A stretch of 64,000 bases of DNA from Acidobacteriota bacterium (GTDB lineage Bacteria > Acidobacteriota > Terriglobia > Bryobacterales > Bryobacteraceae): assembly GCA_016185425.1 (NCBI GenBank), contig JACPNQ010000043.1:248001-312000 (forward strand), written 5' to 3'. Below the pieces are notes generated by a model. That model saw only the letters and a program-made list of their open reading frames with translations, had not been told where the DNA came from and searched no databases. Shown here in pieces: positions 44,333-53,000 of the stretch. The position numbers and the translations under genes are program-made. Every line of letters starts with the position of its first letter. The stretch's first letter is position 1.

Positions 44333-45226
44333 GTGACCCAACTTCGAAAAATGATGCTGGAGGAGCTCCAGCGTCGTAACTTCTCCCAGACTACCGTAAC
44401 CAGCTATCTCAGGGTTGTGGAAGATTTCGCCCGACACTTCCATCGCCCGCCTGACCAACTTGGCAGAGACCACATCCGCACATATCAGGTGCATCTGTTG
44501 CAGGAGCGGAAACTCGGCGTCCGCACTGTCAGACTACACACGGCGGCGCTGCGTTTCTTCTTCTGCAAGACGCTGAAGAGATCGTACCCGGTCGAAGAAG
44601 TGCCTTATCCCCGAGCGCCGCGCCGATTGCCGATTATTCTGACGCTCGAAGAAGCGATCCGGCTGATCGACTCCGCCAGCAATCTGTTTCATCGCGCGAT
44701 GCTGATCACCATGTACTCGACGGGCATGCGTCGGGCCGAACTGTGCAATCTCAAAGTCGAGGATATCGACAGCACCCGGATGGTCATCCACATCCGGCAA
44801 GGTAAAGGCGGCAAAGACCGCGACGTGCCTCTGAGCCCAAAGGTGCTTGAGACGCTGCGTGAGTACTGGCGCTGGATGAAGCCGAAGACCTACATGTTTC
44901 CCGGGACGATCAACGGCTCCCGCGCCGACAAGCCCATCACGCCCAAAGTTCTGTGGGAGGCGTGCCGGGAGGCGGCGCAGCGAGCGGGGATCACGAAGGC
45001 GGTACGGCCGCATTTGCTGCGGCACAGCTTTGCCACCCATTTGGTGGAAGCCGGCGCGGATCTGCCCACCGTGCAGGCGCTGCTCGGACATACCGACCTC
45101 AAGCCAACCTCCATTTATCTTCATCTGTCCGAGCGTCACATCAAAGCGGCAGGCACTCCGCTCGACAACATGGAGCTTTCCAGCCCCGACCAGGTGAAGC
45201 GGTCGCGAAAGCTGCACAGAAAGTGA
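44333..45226 (+). CDS. Tyrosine recombinase (XerC/D-like) of an IS91-type element
   Basis: The 297-aa integrase has a SAM-like core-binding domain (residues about 1-90). The catalytic domain has Arg in STGMRRAELCNL, Lys in QGKGGKDRDVPL, the H-x-x-R in RPHLLRHSFATH, His in ALLGHTDL and Tyr in SIYLHL. The GTG at 44333 is preceded by AAGGAGG, the best ribosome binding site nearby. Its stop overlaps the transposase start (GTGA). Some IS91-family elements are known to carry such an integrase upstream of their transposase. It is complete and probably functional. Confidence 0.9.
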   Translation: MTQLRKMMLEELQRRNFSQTTVTSYLRVVEDFARHFHRPPDQLGRDHIRTYQVHLLQERKLGVRTVRLHTAALRFFFCKTLKRSYPVEEVPYPRAPRRLPIILTLEEAIRLIDSASNLFHRAMLITMYSTGMRRAELCNLKVEDIDSTRMVIHIRQGKGGKDRDVPLSPKVLETLREYWRWMKPKTYMFPGTINGSRADKPITPKVLWEACREAAQRAGITKAVRPHLLRHSFATHLVEAGADLPTVQALLGHTDLKPTSIYLHLSERHIKAAGTPLDNMELSSPDQVKRSRKLHRK

Positions 45227-46419
45227 ACAAGCCACCTTTCGAGGTGGCAGACATCATTCGCGCGCACGGCAACAGCTTCGTCGAAAGGAATCGCTCCTGG
45301 CTGACGTGGTTCCACCTCCGTGTCCTCTTTGCCATCGAGCACTGCCGCACGGCGGCGCTCGGTGGTCATCTGGACCGCTGTCGCCGGTGTGGCCACGAAG
45401 CCACCTCGTTTAACTCCTGCCGATCGAGACATTGTCCGAAGTGCCAGACCAATGCTCGCAATCGGTGGCTCGCAGATCGCGACAAAGAACTGCTGCCCGT
45501 GAAATATGTGCATGTAGTCTTCACCATTCCGCACGAACTCGCATGGCTGGCTCTGCAGAACAAGAAGGTCGTCTATGACCTTCTGTTCCGCGCCAGCGCT
45601 GCGACGCTTCTCGAGATCGCCGCTGATCCCAAACATCTGGGAGCCGAGATCGGGTTCCTCAGCGTTCTGCACACCTGGGGACAAAATCTGCAGATCCATC
45701 CGCATATCCACTGCGTAATCCCGGCCGGTGGTCTTTCTCCCGATCACCAGCGCTGGGTACACCCTCGTTACGCTTTCTTCCTGCCGGTAAAGGTGCTTGG
45801 CAAGGTGTTTCGCGGAAAGTTCGCCGAAGGCCTGAAGAGCGCCTTCCATGCCGGAGAACTAACGTTTCCCGGGCGGATGAAAATGCTCGCGGAAAGAAAA
45901 GCCTTTCATGCCTTTCTTCGACCGCTGTTCCGCAAGGACTGGGTGGTCTATGCGAAGCCGCCCTTCGGCGGACCGGAACACGTTCTCCAGTATTTGGCAC
46001 GCTACACGCATCGAGTCGCCATTTCCAATCATCGAATCGTGAACTTTGCCGACGGCAAGGTCACGTTCCGGTGGAAGGATTATGCGCACAAGAATAAACA
46101 AAGGCTGATGACTGTGACCGCCGATGAGTTCCTGCGGCGATTCCTGCTCCACATGCTGCCGCGCGGCTTTGTGCGGATTCGTTTCTGCGGCTTCCTCGCG
46201 AACCGGCGGCGCGGCGAACTACTGCCGGTCTGCAGACAACTTCTTCAGGTTGCCGCGCCACCGCAGAATTCAACAGCACCGGATGCTTCCCGCTCCGATG
46301 CTCCGGGCGCATGGCTCTGTCCACATTGTGGCGGAACTATGCTCCTCATCGAAAAGCTCACTCCGCAACAAGTGCTTCGGCGATCCGCTCGGCGGGAGAG
46401 CTTTGCTGATACTTCGTAG
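45223..46419 (+). CDS. IS91-family transposase (Y2-type HUH nuclease)
   Basis: The 398-aa protein has an N-terminal zinc-binding domain (CRRCGHEATSFNSCRSRHCPKCQ), the HUH-like motif IHPHIHCVIPAGG, and the Tyr-containing YLARYTHRVAISNHR of IS91/IS801-type rolling-circle transposases. A C-terminal zinc knuckle reads CPHCGGTML. The GTG at 45223 overlaps the integrase stop (GTGA). The longer in-frame region upstream of it is the integrase read out of frame. Length and motifs are intact. Confidence 0.92.
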   Translation: MNKPPFEVADIIRAHGNSFVERNRSWLTWFHLRVLFAIEHCRTAALGGHLDRCRRCGHEATSFNSCRSRHCPKCQTNARNRWLADRDKELLPVKYVHVVFTIPHELAWLALQNKKVVYDLLFRASAATLLEIAADPKHLGAEIGFLSVLHTWGQNLQIHPHIHCVIPAGGLSPDHQRWVHPRYAFFLPVKVLGKVFRGKFAEGLKSAFHAGELTFPGRMKMLAERKAFHAFLRPLFRKDWVVYAKPPFGGPEHVLQYLARYTHRVAISNHRIVNFADGKVTFRWKDYAHKNKQRLMTVTADEFLRRFLLHMLPRGFVRIRFCGFLANRRRGELLPVCRQLLQVAAPPQNSTAPDASRSDAPGAWLCPHCGGTMLLIEKLTPQQVLRRSARRESFADTS

Positions 46420-46763
46420 CAGTTACTCATCGTCGAACTGTTCGCTTGCTGCGGCAGGCCAGGCTGAAGTGTGTTCTGCGTGCGTCGGAAGCCCAAAAAC
46501 ACACGACAACCCCGCCCGCAAGACGATGCTTTTCCTGATTGTCCGATTATCACCGATGTCAAACGGCGTCCTTCAGGTCATCGACGGCTACAGATTCGTT
46601 AAACCTGAAGTCCCTCCGTCGATTGAACACCCATAGCCCTCCCGCGTCCGCCGCAAACGCGGGCGCCTTCCTTCAAACGTCTCTATCCAAAGTGATCCGG
46701 CGGTCACCATTCCCCCGCTCCCCAGCACTCACGCGCCGGATCACTCCAGATAGAGTCATAGCG
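46420..46763. other. Intergenic, presumed right end of the IS91-type element
   Basis: This 344-bp stretch holds a small hairpin (CCCGCGT/ACGCGGG, about 46650-46672) and the 75-bp palindromic element listed separately. No coding sequence is convincing. The IS terminus and origin end probably lie in its first half. Confidence 0.45.
46681..46755. repeat. 75-bp palindromic element (MITE- or IS-end-like)
   Basis: Two 22-nt arms (46681-46702 and 46734-46755) are reverse complements at 19 of 22 positions, including a perfect 12-bp core AGTGATCCGGCG/CGCCGGATCACT. They enclose a 31-nt centre. The arms resemble insertion-sequence termini; no transposase is attached, so this may be a relic or a small nonautonomous palindromic element. 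Confidence 0.6.
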
Positions 46764-47807
46764 TTAGCGTGCGAGCCGTTCCAAGAGCGCCAAGAATGAT
46801 GGAGCCTCCTTGCTGAATTCCCAGGTTCCAGTTCCATGCATAGCGGTCAGTATTGGCGCATCAGCGGTTGGGTTGCCACTCAGGTCGAGCACGAGCGGAT
46901 CGGCAGCGTGATCTGCAATTACAACGTAGTACGCGGGCCACTCTGGGAGAGCACTTTCAGTAGTGGGGTTGTACGAATAGCCATGCTGTCCCGAGATCAA
47001 GTCGGCAGCTCCGTATAGGCACAGCCCCTGGTAATAGCGCCTGTTCTCGATGGTTACGCGGAGGGGAGAAAACTTACTGAGAAACTCAACGAAATTGGAC
47101 GGGAGTGACCACCGCGCTTGAACTGAAGCGAGTTCGGACTCCGAGGCGGGCGTAAGCCAGTTGGAAGGCTCTGCGATGTCCTGGCATTCCCGCCGATACT
47201 TGGCGAGCTTTGACTCAAGGCGGCTTGCTGCGAAATCAACGGTACTCCGGGGTGCGTCTAGATTCGGATGGCGGACTGGCTCCTGAAACCCAGGCCCTTT
47301 CGGAAAGCCTGCCGCAGCCCATTTCTGAAATTCCAACAAGGGCATTTGATCGATCTTCCAGTAACCTGGATCGCTGGGCAATCCGCGAATAAACTGTTGG
47401 CCGCTGTCCAGGGCCATCTCCCTGATCGCCTTGGCGCGGTGTTCGGTCTTTTGCGAAGCGTCCAACACAAAAGCGGTCAACTGCTCGTAGCTCGCGGGTC
47501 CAACTAAGCGAATGAGACCTTCGATACTCCAGTAAGCAGTGTAAGGATCACTCAGGCCCGATTCGAACAGGGACCGAAACCCCGAACCGCCTCGCGGCAC
47601 GATTTTGACCAAGCGCGCCATCGCATACTCGCGGCAATGGTCAAGGGGACCGTCTTTTGAGTATTCCGCAAGGATAGACTGCACATCTTCCACATGATCA
47701 TCCATCGCGCGCAGCACGCGGGAAATCAGCCGATGTGTCTCGATGCCGTCCTTCGATGCCAACAGTTTGTCGCGAAGCTTGCCAAAATTGATTTTTCCGG
47801 GAGGCAT
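46764..47807 (-). CDS. SUKH/SMI1-KNR4-like domain protein with helical N-terminus
   Basis: The 347-aa protein has an N-terminal helical region (GKLRDKLLASKDGIETHRLISRVLRAMDD and onward) and a C-terminal SUKH-like domain (residues about 215-347). That domain shows ELASVQARWSLPSNFVEFLSKF, LYGAADLI, the WPAYYVVIADHAADPLVLDL segment and the terminal FLALLERLAR. SUKH domains are common immunity proteins against polymorphic toxins but also occur elsewhere. No toxin gene is adjacent. The start is the ATG at 47807. It lies between the two copies of the 127-bp repeat, next to mobile DNA. Confidence 0.75.
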   Translation of the reverse strand: MPPGKINFGKLRDKLLASKDGIETHRLISRVLRAMDDHVEDVQSILAEYSKDGPLDHCREYAMARLVKIVPRGGSGFRSLFESGLSDPYTAYWSIEGLIRLVGPASYEQLTAFVLDASQKTEHRAKAIREMALDSGQQFIRGLPSDPGYWKIDQMPLLEFQKWAAAGFPKGPGFQEPVRHPNLDAPRSTVDFAASRLESKLAKYRRECQDIAEPSNWLTPASESELASVQARWSLPSNFVEFLSKFSPLRVTIENRRYYQGLCLYGAADLISGQHGYSYNPTTESALPEWPAYYVVIADHAADPLVLDLSGNPTADAPILTAMHGTGTWEFSKEAPSFLALLERLAR

Positions 47808-47860
47808 GTGAAAATCAGAGTTTAGCCGGTTCCGGGAGAGTGCGCTGGAGCCTGGGTAAA

Positions 47861-47957
47861 TGCCGACTGCCGAATCGGGCACATCTGCCTTCGCCCTACC
47901 GCGAATGACGCTGGGGCCCCCGCGTCATTCTTCCAGAGCGCTCGATCTCACGATCCC
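47861..47957 (+). pseudogene. Diverged remnant matching the PQQ-dehydrogenase/GntR 3' junction
   Basis: The sequence reads M-P-T-A-E-S-G-T-S-A-F-A-L-P in the dehydrogenase frame, with the stop lost (CGA where the other copy has TGA). It continues into sequence matching the GntR 3' end, through GGCCCCCGCGTCAT, at roughly 80% by eye. It matches 49205 to about 49290. It looks like an old duplicate of the convergent junction now seen at 49.2 kb. Confidence 0.6.
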
Positions 47958-47977
47958 GAGCGGCCGCGCTCTCGCAG

Positions 47978-48104
47978 GCATGCTGGCCGTGTTGAAACTG
48001 CTTCGCAAGGACAGGATCAGTAAGCGGGCCGTCGCCAAGCAACTCGCACCTCGGTTATTCGGTTGCTGCGTTCCAGGGAGCGCTCCTGGAGCGCCCGGCA
48101 CCGG
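47978..48104 (+). repeat. 127-bp direct repeat, copy B
   Basis: This matches 43955-44081 with four mismatches. It holds a perfect hairpin GCGCTCC-T-GGAGCGC (48078-48092). Together with copy A it brackets the IS91-type element and the SUKH gene. Confidence 0.95.
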
Positions 48105-48356
48105 TTTCCTCTACACTGCGCGGCTAGTCAGGAGTAGTTGGTTTGCGGCATTGGTGCGGTGGAGCATCTCCCTTGTCTCTCGCCCTGTTCAGGAGCTGAA
48201 ACCCAGAGTCGGCGGCCCTGGACGGAGGGCGATTATCGCAGTCCCACTGCTGGTGTCGTTTGTTCCGTATCGTGCAGTTCCAGTGGTGGCGCTGGGGCAT
48301 GGTTGGGCCGCCAGCCGGCAGAAACTGAGCGGTACACTCGTGAGTGAGGTTGCGCA

Positions 48357-49100
48357 ATGAGTATTCGTGCCATCCTGCAATTCACCGCTCTGGTGTGCGT
48401 CGCGGCAGCCGTAAAAGGGCAGGACTCTGAACCGGTCCAGCCGCGCGTGGTCAACCCCGGAAAGTTCAGCAAGCCGCCGTCCGATGCCATCGTTCTCTTG
48501 AACGGTACCGATCTGCAGGGATGGACAACAAGGGACGGCGCGCCCGCCAAGTGTCAGGCGACAGGTGGCGAGATGGTCTGCCGCTCGGGTGACGGCGATG
48601 TGATGACCAGCCAGACGTTCGGTGATGCCCAGATCCATGTCGAATTCAAAGTTCCCCTTATGCCGAATGAGACCGGGCAGGCGCGAGGCAACAGTGGCGT
48701 GTATGTCCATGGCGCATGGGAGGTGCAGATTCTCGATTCCTTTGAGAACCCGACCTATCCCGACGGCATGCTCGGAGCCGTCTACAGCTTCTCGGCACCG
48801 CTGGTGAACGCGGCTCGTCCGCCGGAGCAATGGCAGAGCTACGACATTGTCGTCCGAATGCCGCGGTGCGATGCGGATGGATCGCTGACGAGGCCGGGCA
48901 GCATGACGGTATTTCTCAACGGCGTCCTGGTGCAGGAGAACGTCCGGCTGGATCGGCTCGGCCCGGGGCACATCGACAAAACGATCTGTACGGAGGGCCC
49001 CTTGCTGTTTCAGGATCATAGCGGCTTCAGCGGGCCGATGACCGTAATGCGATTCCGAAACGTCTGGATTCGCAGGCTCAGAAACGAAGCCGCAACGTAA
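48357..49100 (+). CDS. DUF1080 family protein (3-keto-disaccharide hydrolase type), secreted
   Basis: The 247-aa protein has a signal peptide (MSIRAILQFTALVCVAAAVKG). The DUF1080 concanavalin-like fold shows DAIVLLNGTDLQGWTTRDG, QIHVEFKVPL and RGNSGVYVHGAWEVQILDS, and ends FSGPMTVMRFRNVWIRRL. Characterised relatives hydrolyse 3-keto-glycosides in the periplasm together with Gfo/Idh-type oxidoreductases; one such oxidoreductase lies at 58.1-59.4 kb but is not adjacent. It is intact and lies between two remnants of a PQQ dehydrogenase. Confidence 0.88.
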   Translation: MSIRAILQFTALVCVAAAVKGQDSEPVQPRVVNPGKFSKPPSDAIVLLNGTDLQGWTTRDGAPAKCQATGGEMVCRSGDGDVMTSQTFGDAQIHVEFKVPLMPNETGQARGNSGVYVHGAWEVQILDSFENPTYPDGMLGAVYSFSAPLVNAARPPEQWQSYDIVVRMPRCDADGSLTRPGSMTVFLNGVLVQENVRLDRLGPGHIDKTICTEGPLLFQDHSGFSGPMTVMRFRNVWIRRLRNEAAT

Positions 49101-49150
49101 ACTGCCCTTAGCCTGCAATATTTGACCAATGTTCGAGTGCCCCCCATCAC

Positions 49151-49246
49151 ACGATGGCCAGTAATCCGATGACGTATTCGATGAAAGGTAAGCAGTACGT
49201 CGTGATGCCGGCCGAATCGGGCACACTTGCCTTCGCCCTACCGTGA
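49151..49246 (+). pseudogene. Fragment of PQQ-dependent dehydrogenase (last 31 codons)
   Basis: The frame encodes TMASNPMTYSMKGKQYVVMP and AESGTLAFALP followed by TGA. It closely matches the C-terminus of the intact enzyme encoded at 36245-37816 (TMASNPMSYSVKGKQYVVMP, AGSGIFAFALP). Everything upstream of Thr is replaced by unrelated sequence. It indicates a second PQQ-dehydrogenase gene was lost here by deletion, leaving its tail against the convergent GntR gene. Confidence 0.85.
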
Positions 49247-49948
49247 ATTCCGCTGCGGCCCCCGCGTCATCCTCCCAGGTCCGCTCGACTCTACAGCTAA
49301 CGCCCGAAATCGCGCGATCACCTCTTCCTGCCGGTATTGCACATGCGCCCTCATAGCCCTCGCGGCCTCATCCGGATGGCCGGACACCAGAATCTCTGCT
49401 AGGTCCCGATGCCATCGCTCCGGCATCGGCTCAAATTCCGACGACGCCGAAAACACCCAATTGAAGAGCAACACCCGGCTTCGCTCAATGGCGTTCGTCA
49501 AAACGGGAACTCCGGCCGCCTTCGCAATCCGCATGTGAAACGCGATATGAGTCCGCTCGGTCCGCGCTCGCCGCTCCGGCGAATACCCCCGCCGCATCGC
49601 GAGCGAATTGTAGGAAGCGTCCACCTTCGCCGCCGCGGTCAGCAGGCGCGCGGCATCCACAGCCGTTGCCGACTCGGCGAAAAGCCGCGCCGAATGTGTC
49701 TCTAGCGCCTCCCGAAGCACATAGTTCCCATGCACTTCATCCACGGTCGCAATCCGCACCCGCGTTCCCGCGCGCGGACGGCTCTCCACAAGGCCTTCCC
49801 CCTCCAGCCGGCGAATCGCCTCCCCCACGGGAACGGCGCTCATGCCCATCTCCTCGGCCAGCCTCCGCCGCGATAACGGCGTCCCGGGAGGCAGCCGCCC
49901 CTCAAGTATGGCCGAGCGTAGCTTTTCACAGGCCTGCGCCGCTAGCAT
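49238..49948 (-). CDS. GntR-family regulator (FadR/FCD subfamily)
   Basis: The 236-aa protein has an N-terminal winged helix (KLRSAILEGRLPPGTPLSRRRLAEEMGMSAVPVGEAIRRLEGEGLV). The FCD ligand-binding domain has HIAFHMRIAKAAG and WHRDLAEILVSGHPDEAARAMRAHV, where the His/Asp metal ligands are expected. It is probably a repressor that responds to a sugar-acid-type ligand. The ATG at 49948 is preceded by GGGAACG; a GTG at 49978 is the alternative. It is divergent from the TonB receptor operon and its 3' end overlaps the dehydrogenase remnant by 9 bp. Confidence 0.9.
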   Translation of the reverse strand: MLAAQACEKLRSAILEGRLPPGTPLSRRRLAEEMGMSAVPVGEAIRRLEGEGLVESRPRAGTRVRIATVDEVHGNYVLREALETHSARLFAESATAVDAARLLTAAAKVDASYNSLAMRRGYSPERRARTERTHIAFHMRIAKAAGVPVLTNAIERSRVLLFNWVFSASSEFEPMPERWHRDLAEILVSGHPDEAARAMRAHVQYRQEEVIARFRALAVESSGPGRMTRGPQRNSR

Positions 49949-49997
49949 CGTTCCCGGTCTGAAGTGCAAAACTGGCACAACAGTTTACGATACCCCA

Positions 49998-50027
49998 TTG
50001 ACACGGGTTACGCCATTCCAATACGCT
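49998..50027 (+). promoter_or_regulatory. Candidate promoter of the TonB receptor operon
   Basis: A perfect -35 TTGACA (49998-50003) is followed after 18 nt by TACGCT (50022-50027) as a weak -10. The operator-like palindrome begins 5 nt downstream. This fits a repressor-controlled promoter for the TonB-sialidase-sulfatase genes. Confidence 0.4.
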
Positions 50028-50031
50028 GTAT

Positions 50032-50049
50032 AAACTGATGTATCAGTTT
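50032..50049. promoter_or_regulatory. Operator-like palindrome between gntR and the TonB receptor gene
   Basis: AAACTGAT-GT-ATCAGTTT is a perfect inverted repeat with 8-nt arms. It lies between the candidate promoter and the ribosome binding site of the receptor gene, 22 nt before the ATG. Its size and position suit a GntR/FadR dimer acting as a roadblock repressor; binding is inferred. Confidence 0.6.
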
Positions 50050-50070
50050 TGAAGATCCGAGGGACTCGCC

Positions 50071-53000
50071 ATGTTTGTTCGTTTCCTGCTCGCTTTGCTC
50101 CTTGCCGCCACTGCTAGCGCCCAGAACATCACAGGGTCGCTCCTGGGCAATATCACCGATCCGTCGGGCGCTCCCATCGCCCGCGCCGCGGTCGAAATTA
50201 CAAACATCGACACCAATCAATCGGTGAAGGTCGAGTCGGACAATGCCGGACTATTCCAGTCCCTCTATCTCCGCCCGGGACCTTACCGAATCCGCGTCAA
50301 TGCCGCCGGCTTCAAACAATCCGTGCGCGAACTCGTCACCATCCAGGTGGAAACCACCGTTCGCGCCGACTTCCAGCTCCAAATCGGCGAATCCAGTGCG
50401 ACGGTCACCGTCACCAGCGAAGCCCCGCTCGTCGACTCCGAAACCGCCTCCCTCGGACAATCCGTCTCGACACGCACCGTCGAGGACATCCCCATCCAGG
50501 GCCGGAATATCTTCGATCTCGCGGGCCTCACCGCGGGCGTCCAGGTAAATCCGCGCGCTAACGGCGGCACCGCTTCCACTGGCGACGTCGGCACTCCCCT
50601 TTTTGTTCAATCCGACATCTCCATTAACGGAGGCCGATTCCGGACCAACGAGTATCTGGTCGACGGCGTATCCATCATGCTGCCGGAAAACAACAACTAC
50701 GCCTTCTCCCCAAATCCGGATGGCACGCAGGAGTTCAAAGTACTCACGAACTCCTTCGGTCCGCAATACGGCCGTTCCGGTGGCGGCGTGATCAACGTGG
50801 TCACCAAGGGCGGCTCCAACGATTTCCACGGAACCCTTTACGACTTCTTCCGCAACGACCGTTTTCGCGCCAACAACTTCTTCTCGAATGCCCGCGGGCA
50901 GGCACGCCCGGTCTTCCACTTCAATCAGTTCGGCGCGGTCGTAGGCGGGCGCATCGTCCGCGACAAAACGTTCTTCTTCGCCGATTATCAGGGCCACCGC
51001 GAAGCGTCGGCCGGCGGCGCCGGCATCCTCACCGTTCCCACCGCGGCCGAGCGCACCGGCGACTTCTCCCGCACCCGCGCGGCCAACGGCAATCTCGTCA
51101 CGATCTTCGATCCGCTGACGACCGTCTCTTCAGGTACCGGTTTCGTCCGCAGCCCATTTCCGGGTGCCATCGTTCCGCCCGATCGCCAGTCTAAAGTCGG
51201 ACGCAACCTGGTCGGTTTCTATCCCCTCCCGAACCGTGCCGGAGAAACCTCCGCGCTGATCAACAACTTCGTCTATTCGCCTAAGAACTTCGTTAACTCC
51301 AATCAGTACTCGGCCCGAATCGATCACCGCATTAGCGCACGCTATTCCCTTTTCGGCCGGTACACGTTTAACACCGGAGACACGGGCACCACCGGTCCCT
51401 ATGACAACATCGCCGATAACGTCCTCGGCACCACCGTAAACCGCGTGCACAACGCTTCGGTTAATCTCACCACGCTGCTCTCCGCCACTCGAATCCTGAA
51501 CTTCCGCATCGGCGCCACTCGCCGCTTTGAGGGCCGTACACCCCTCGCTTCCGGCAAGGTCAATCTCACTTCCCTTGGCTTTCCCGCAGGTCTCGCCGCG
51601 CAGGTCGACGAACAGCTCTTCCCTACCATTGCTCCGGCCAACTACGGCCAGCTCGGGCCGGCCTCCGGTGATCGCATCCGCCGCGGCAACGGCGTCTACA
51701 CCATCGTTGGAGAACAGACGGAAATCCACAGCCGCCACACTCTCGTCTACGGAGCCGACCTCCGCTTCTACGACCAGACGCCCTATCAGGGTGCCGCCCC
51801 TTCAGGCTCCTATTCCTTCGCCCTCTCGCAGACCCAGGGACCCAATCCGCTGGTCGCCACGCTCGGATCGGGCAACGGTCTCGCGTCTCTCTTGGTCGGA
51901 TTCGGCAGCGGATCGGTCTCCGGCGTCCCCGCTCTCCGTGTCAGGAATCTCTATTCCGGCCTTTTCGTCAACGACCAGGTTAAATTCAGAAGACTCACAA
52001 TCAACGCGGGCGTGCGCTGGGAATACGATCAGCCGCGCGAAGAAAAGTACGACCGCTTCGCCAACTTCGATTTCAATGCGCCCTTCCCCATCACAGTTCC
52101 CGGTGTCGGTCCCCTAAAAGGCGTGCTTCGCTATGCCGGACGCGATGGCGTGCCGCGCGGACAGTACAATAGCACCTACACGACCTTTGGCCCCCGCGCC
52201 GGCATTGCCTATCGCGTCAGCCCAACGTTCGTCATCCGGGCCGGATATGGCATCTTCTACGCGCCCCGCTTCGGCACTACCTCGGCCAGCAACTTCGGCA
52301 CGCCGGGCTTCTCCTTAACCACGCCCTGGGTTTCGACCAGTTCCGACGGCGTCGGCTTTGCCCGCTCCCTCGACGACCCGTTCCCCAGTGGCCTTGCTAC
52401 GCTCCCCGTGTCCCAAGCCGAAAAGCTTCAGCTCGGTCAGAGCGTCCAGATCATGGATCGAGGCAATGTGTCGAACATCTACAATCAGCAGTGGAGTTTT
52501 ACCATTCAGCGCCAAATGTTCGGTGGCTTGCTCCTCGAAGCGGGCTACGCGGGCAATCGCGGCGTGCACATTCCGGTCTCACTCGATTTCAATCAAATCG
52601 ATCCCCGGTACCAATCCCTCGGAGCCGCACTCAGCCAGACCGTTGAGAACCCGTTCTTCGGCCTCACTACGCTAGGCACCTTCGCCAACCGCACAATCGC
52701 TCGCAGCCAGTTGCTCCGGCCCTATCCCCAATACATCGGTATCAACACTAACTCGCCCGCCGTCGCCCAGAACATGGGCAATTCGGGCTATCACTCGCTG
52801 CAGCTCCGCGCCGAGAAGCGCTTCTCCCGCGGCTACAATCTCACCGTCGTCTACACAAAGTCGAAACTCATCGACAACGGATCCGGCCGCATCTTCGGCG
52901 AGAACGCCTTCGTTCCGCCTGTACAGAATGCCTACAACCTTGCCGCCGAGCGAGCCGTGTCCGAAGGCGATGTCTCCCAGCGCCTCGTCGTCTCCCACAC

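Larger units (their letters stand above)
44333..46419 (+). mobile_element. IS91-family insertion sequence with integrase ORF (ends not defined)
   Basis: The two coupled genes define the core of the element. IS91 elements move by rolling-circle replication and leave no target duplication, so ends cannot be found from repeats. The left end should lie in 44082-44332 and the right end in 46420-46760. The span given covers only the coding part. Confidence 0.7.
47808..48356. other. Intergenic mosaic with remnant and repeat copy B
   Basis: This 549-bp gap holds, from left to right, a diverged copy of the PQQ-dehydrogenase 3' end and GntR 3' end (47861 to about 47957), the second copy of the 127-bp repeat (47978-48104), and about 250 bp of unassigned sequence leading to the DUF1080 gene. 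A 166-codon open frame across it is a chance mosaic and not called. Confidence 0.6.

Noticed and set aside
44953..45222. N-terminal extension of the IS91 transposase frame
   Set aside because: It lies inside the intact integrase gene; the GTG at 45223 overlaps the integrase stop and precedes the usual family start.
47860..48360. 166-codon plus-strand frame
   Set aside because: It joins the dehydrogenase remnant, the 127-bp repeat and unrelated sequence and so cannot be one gene.
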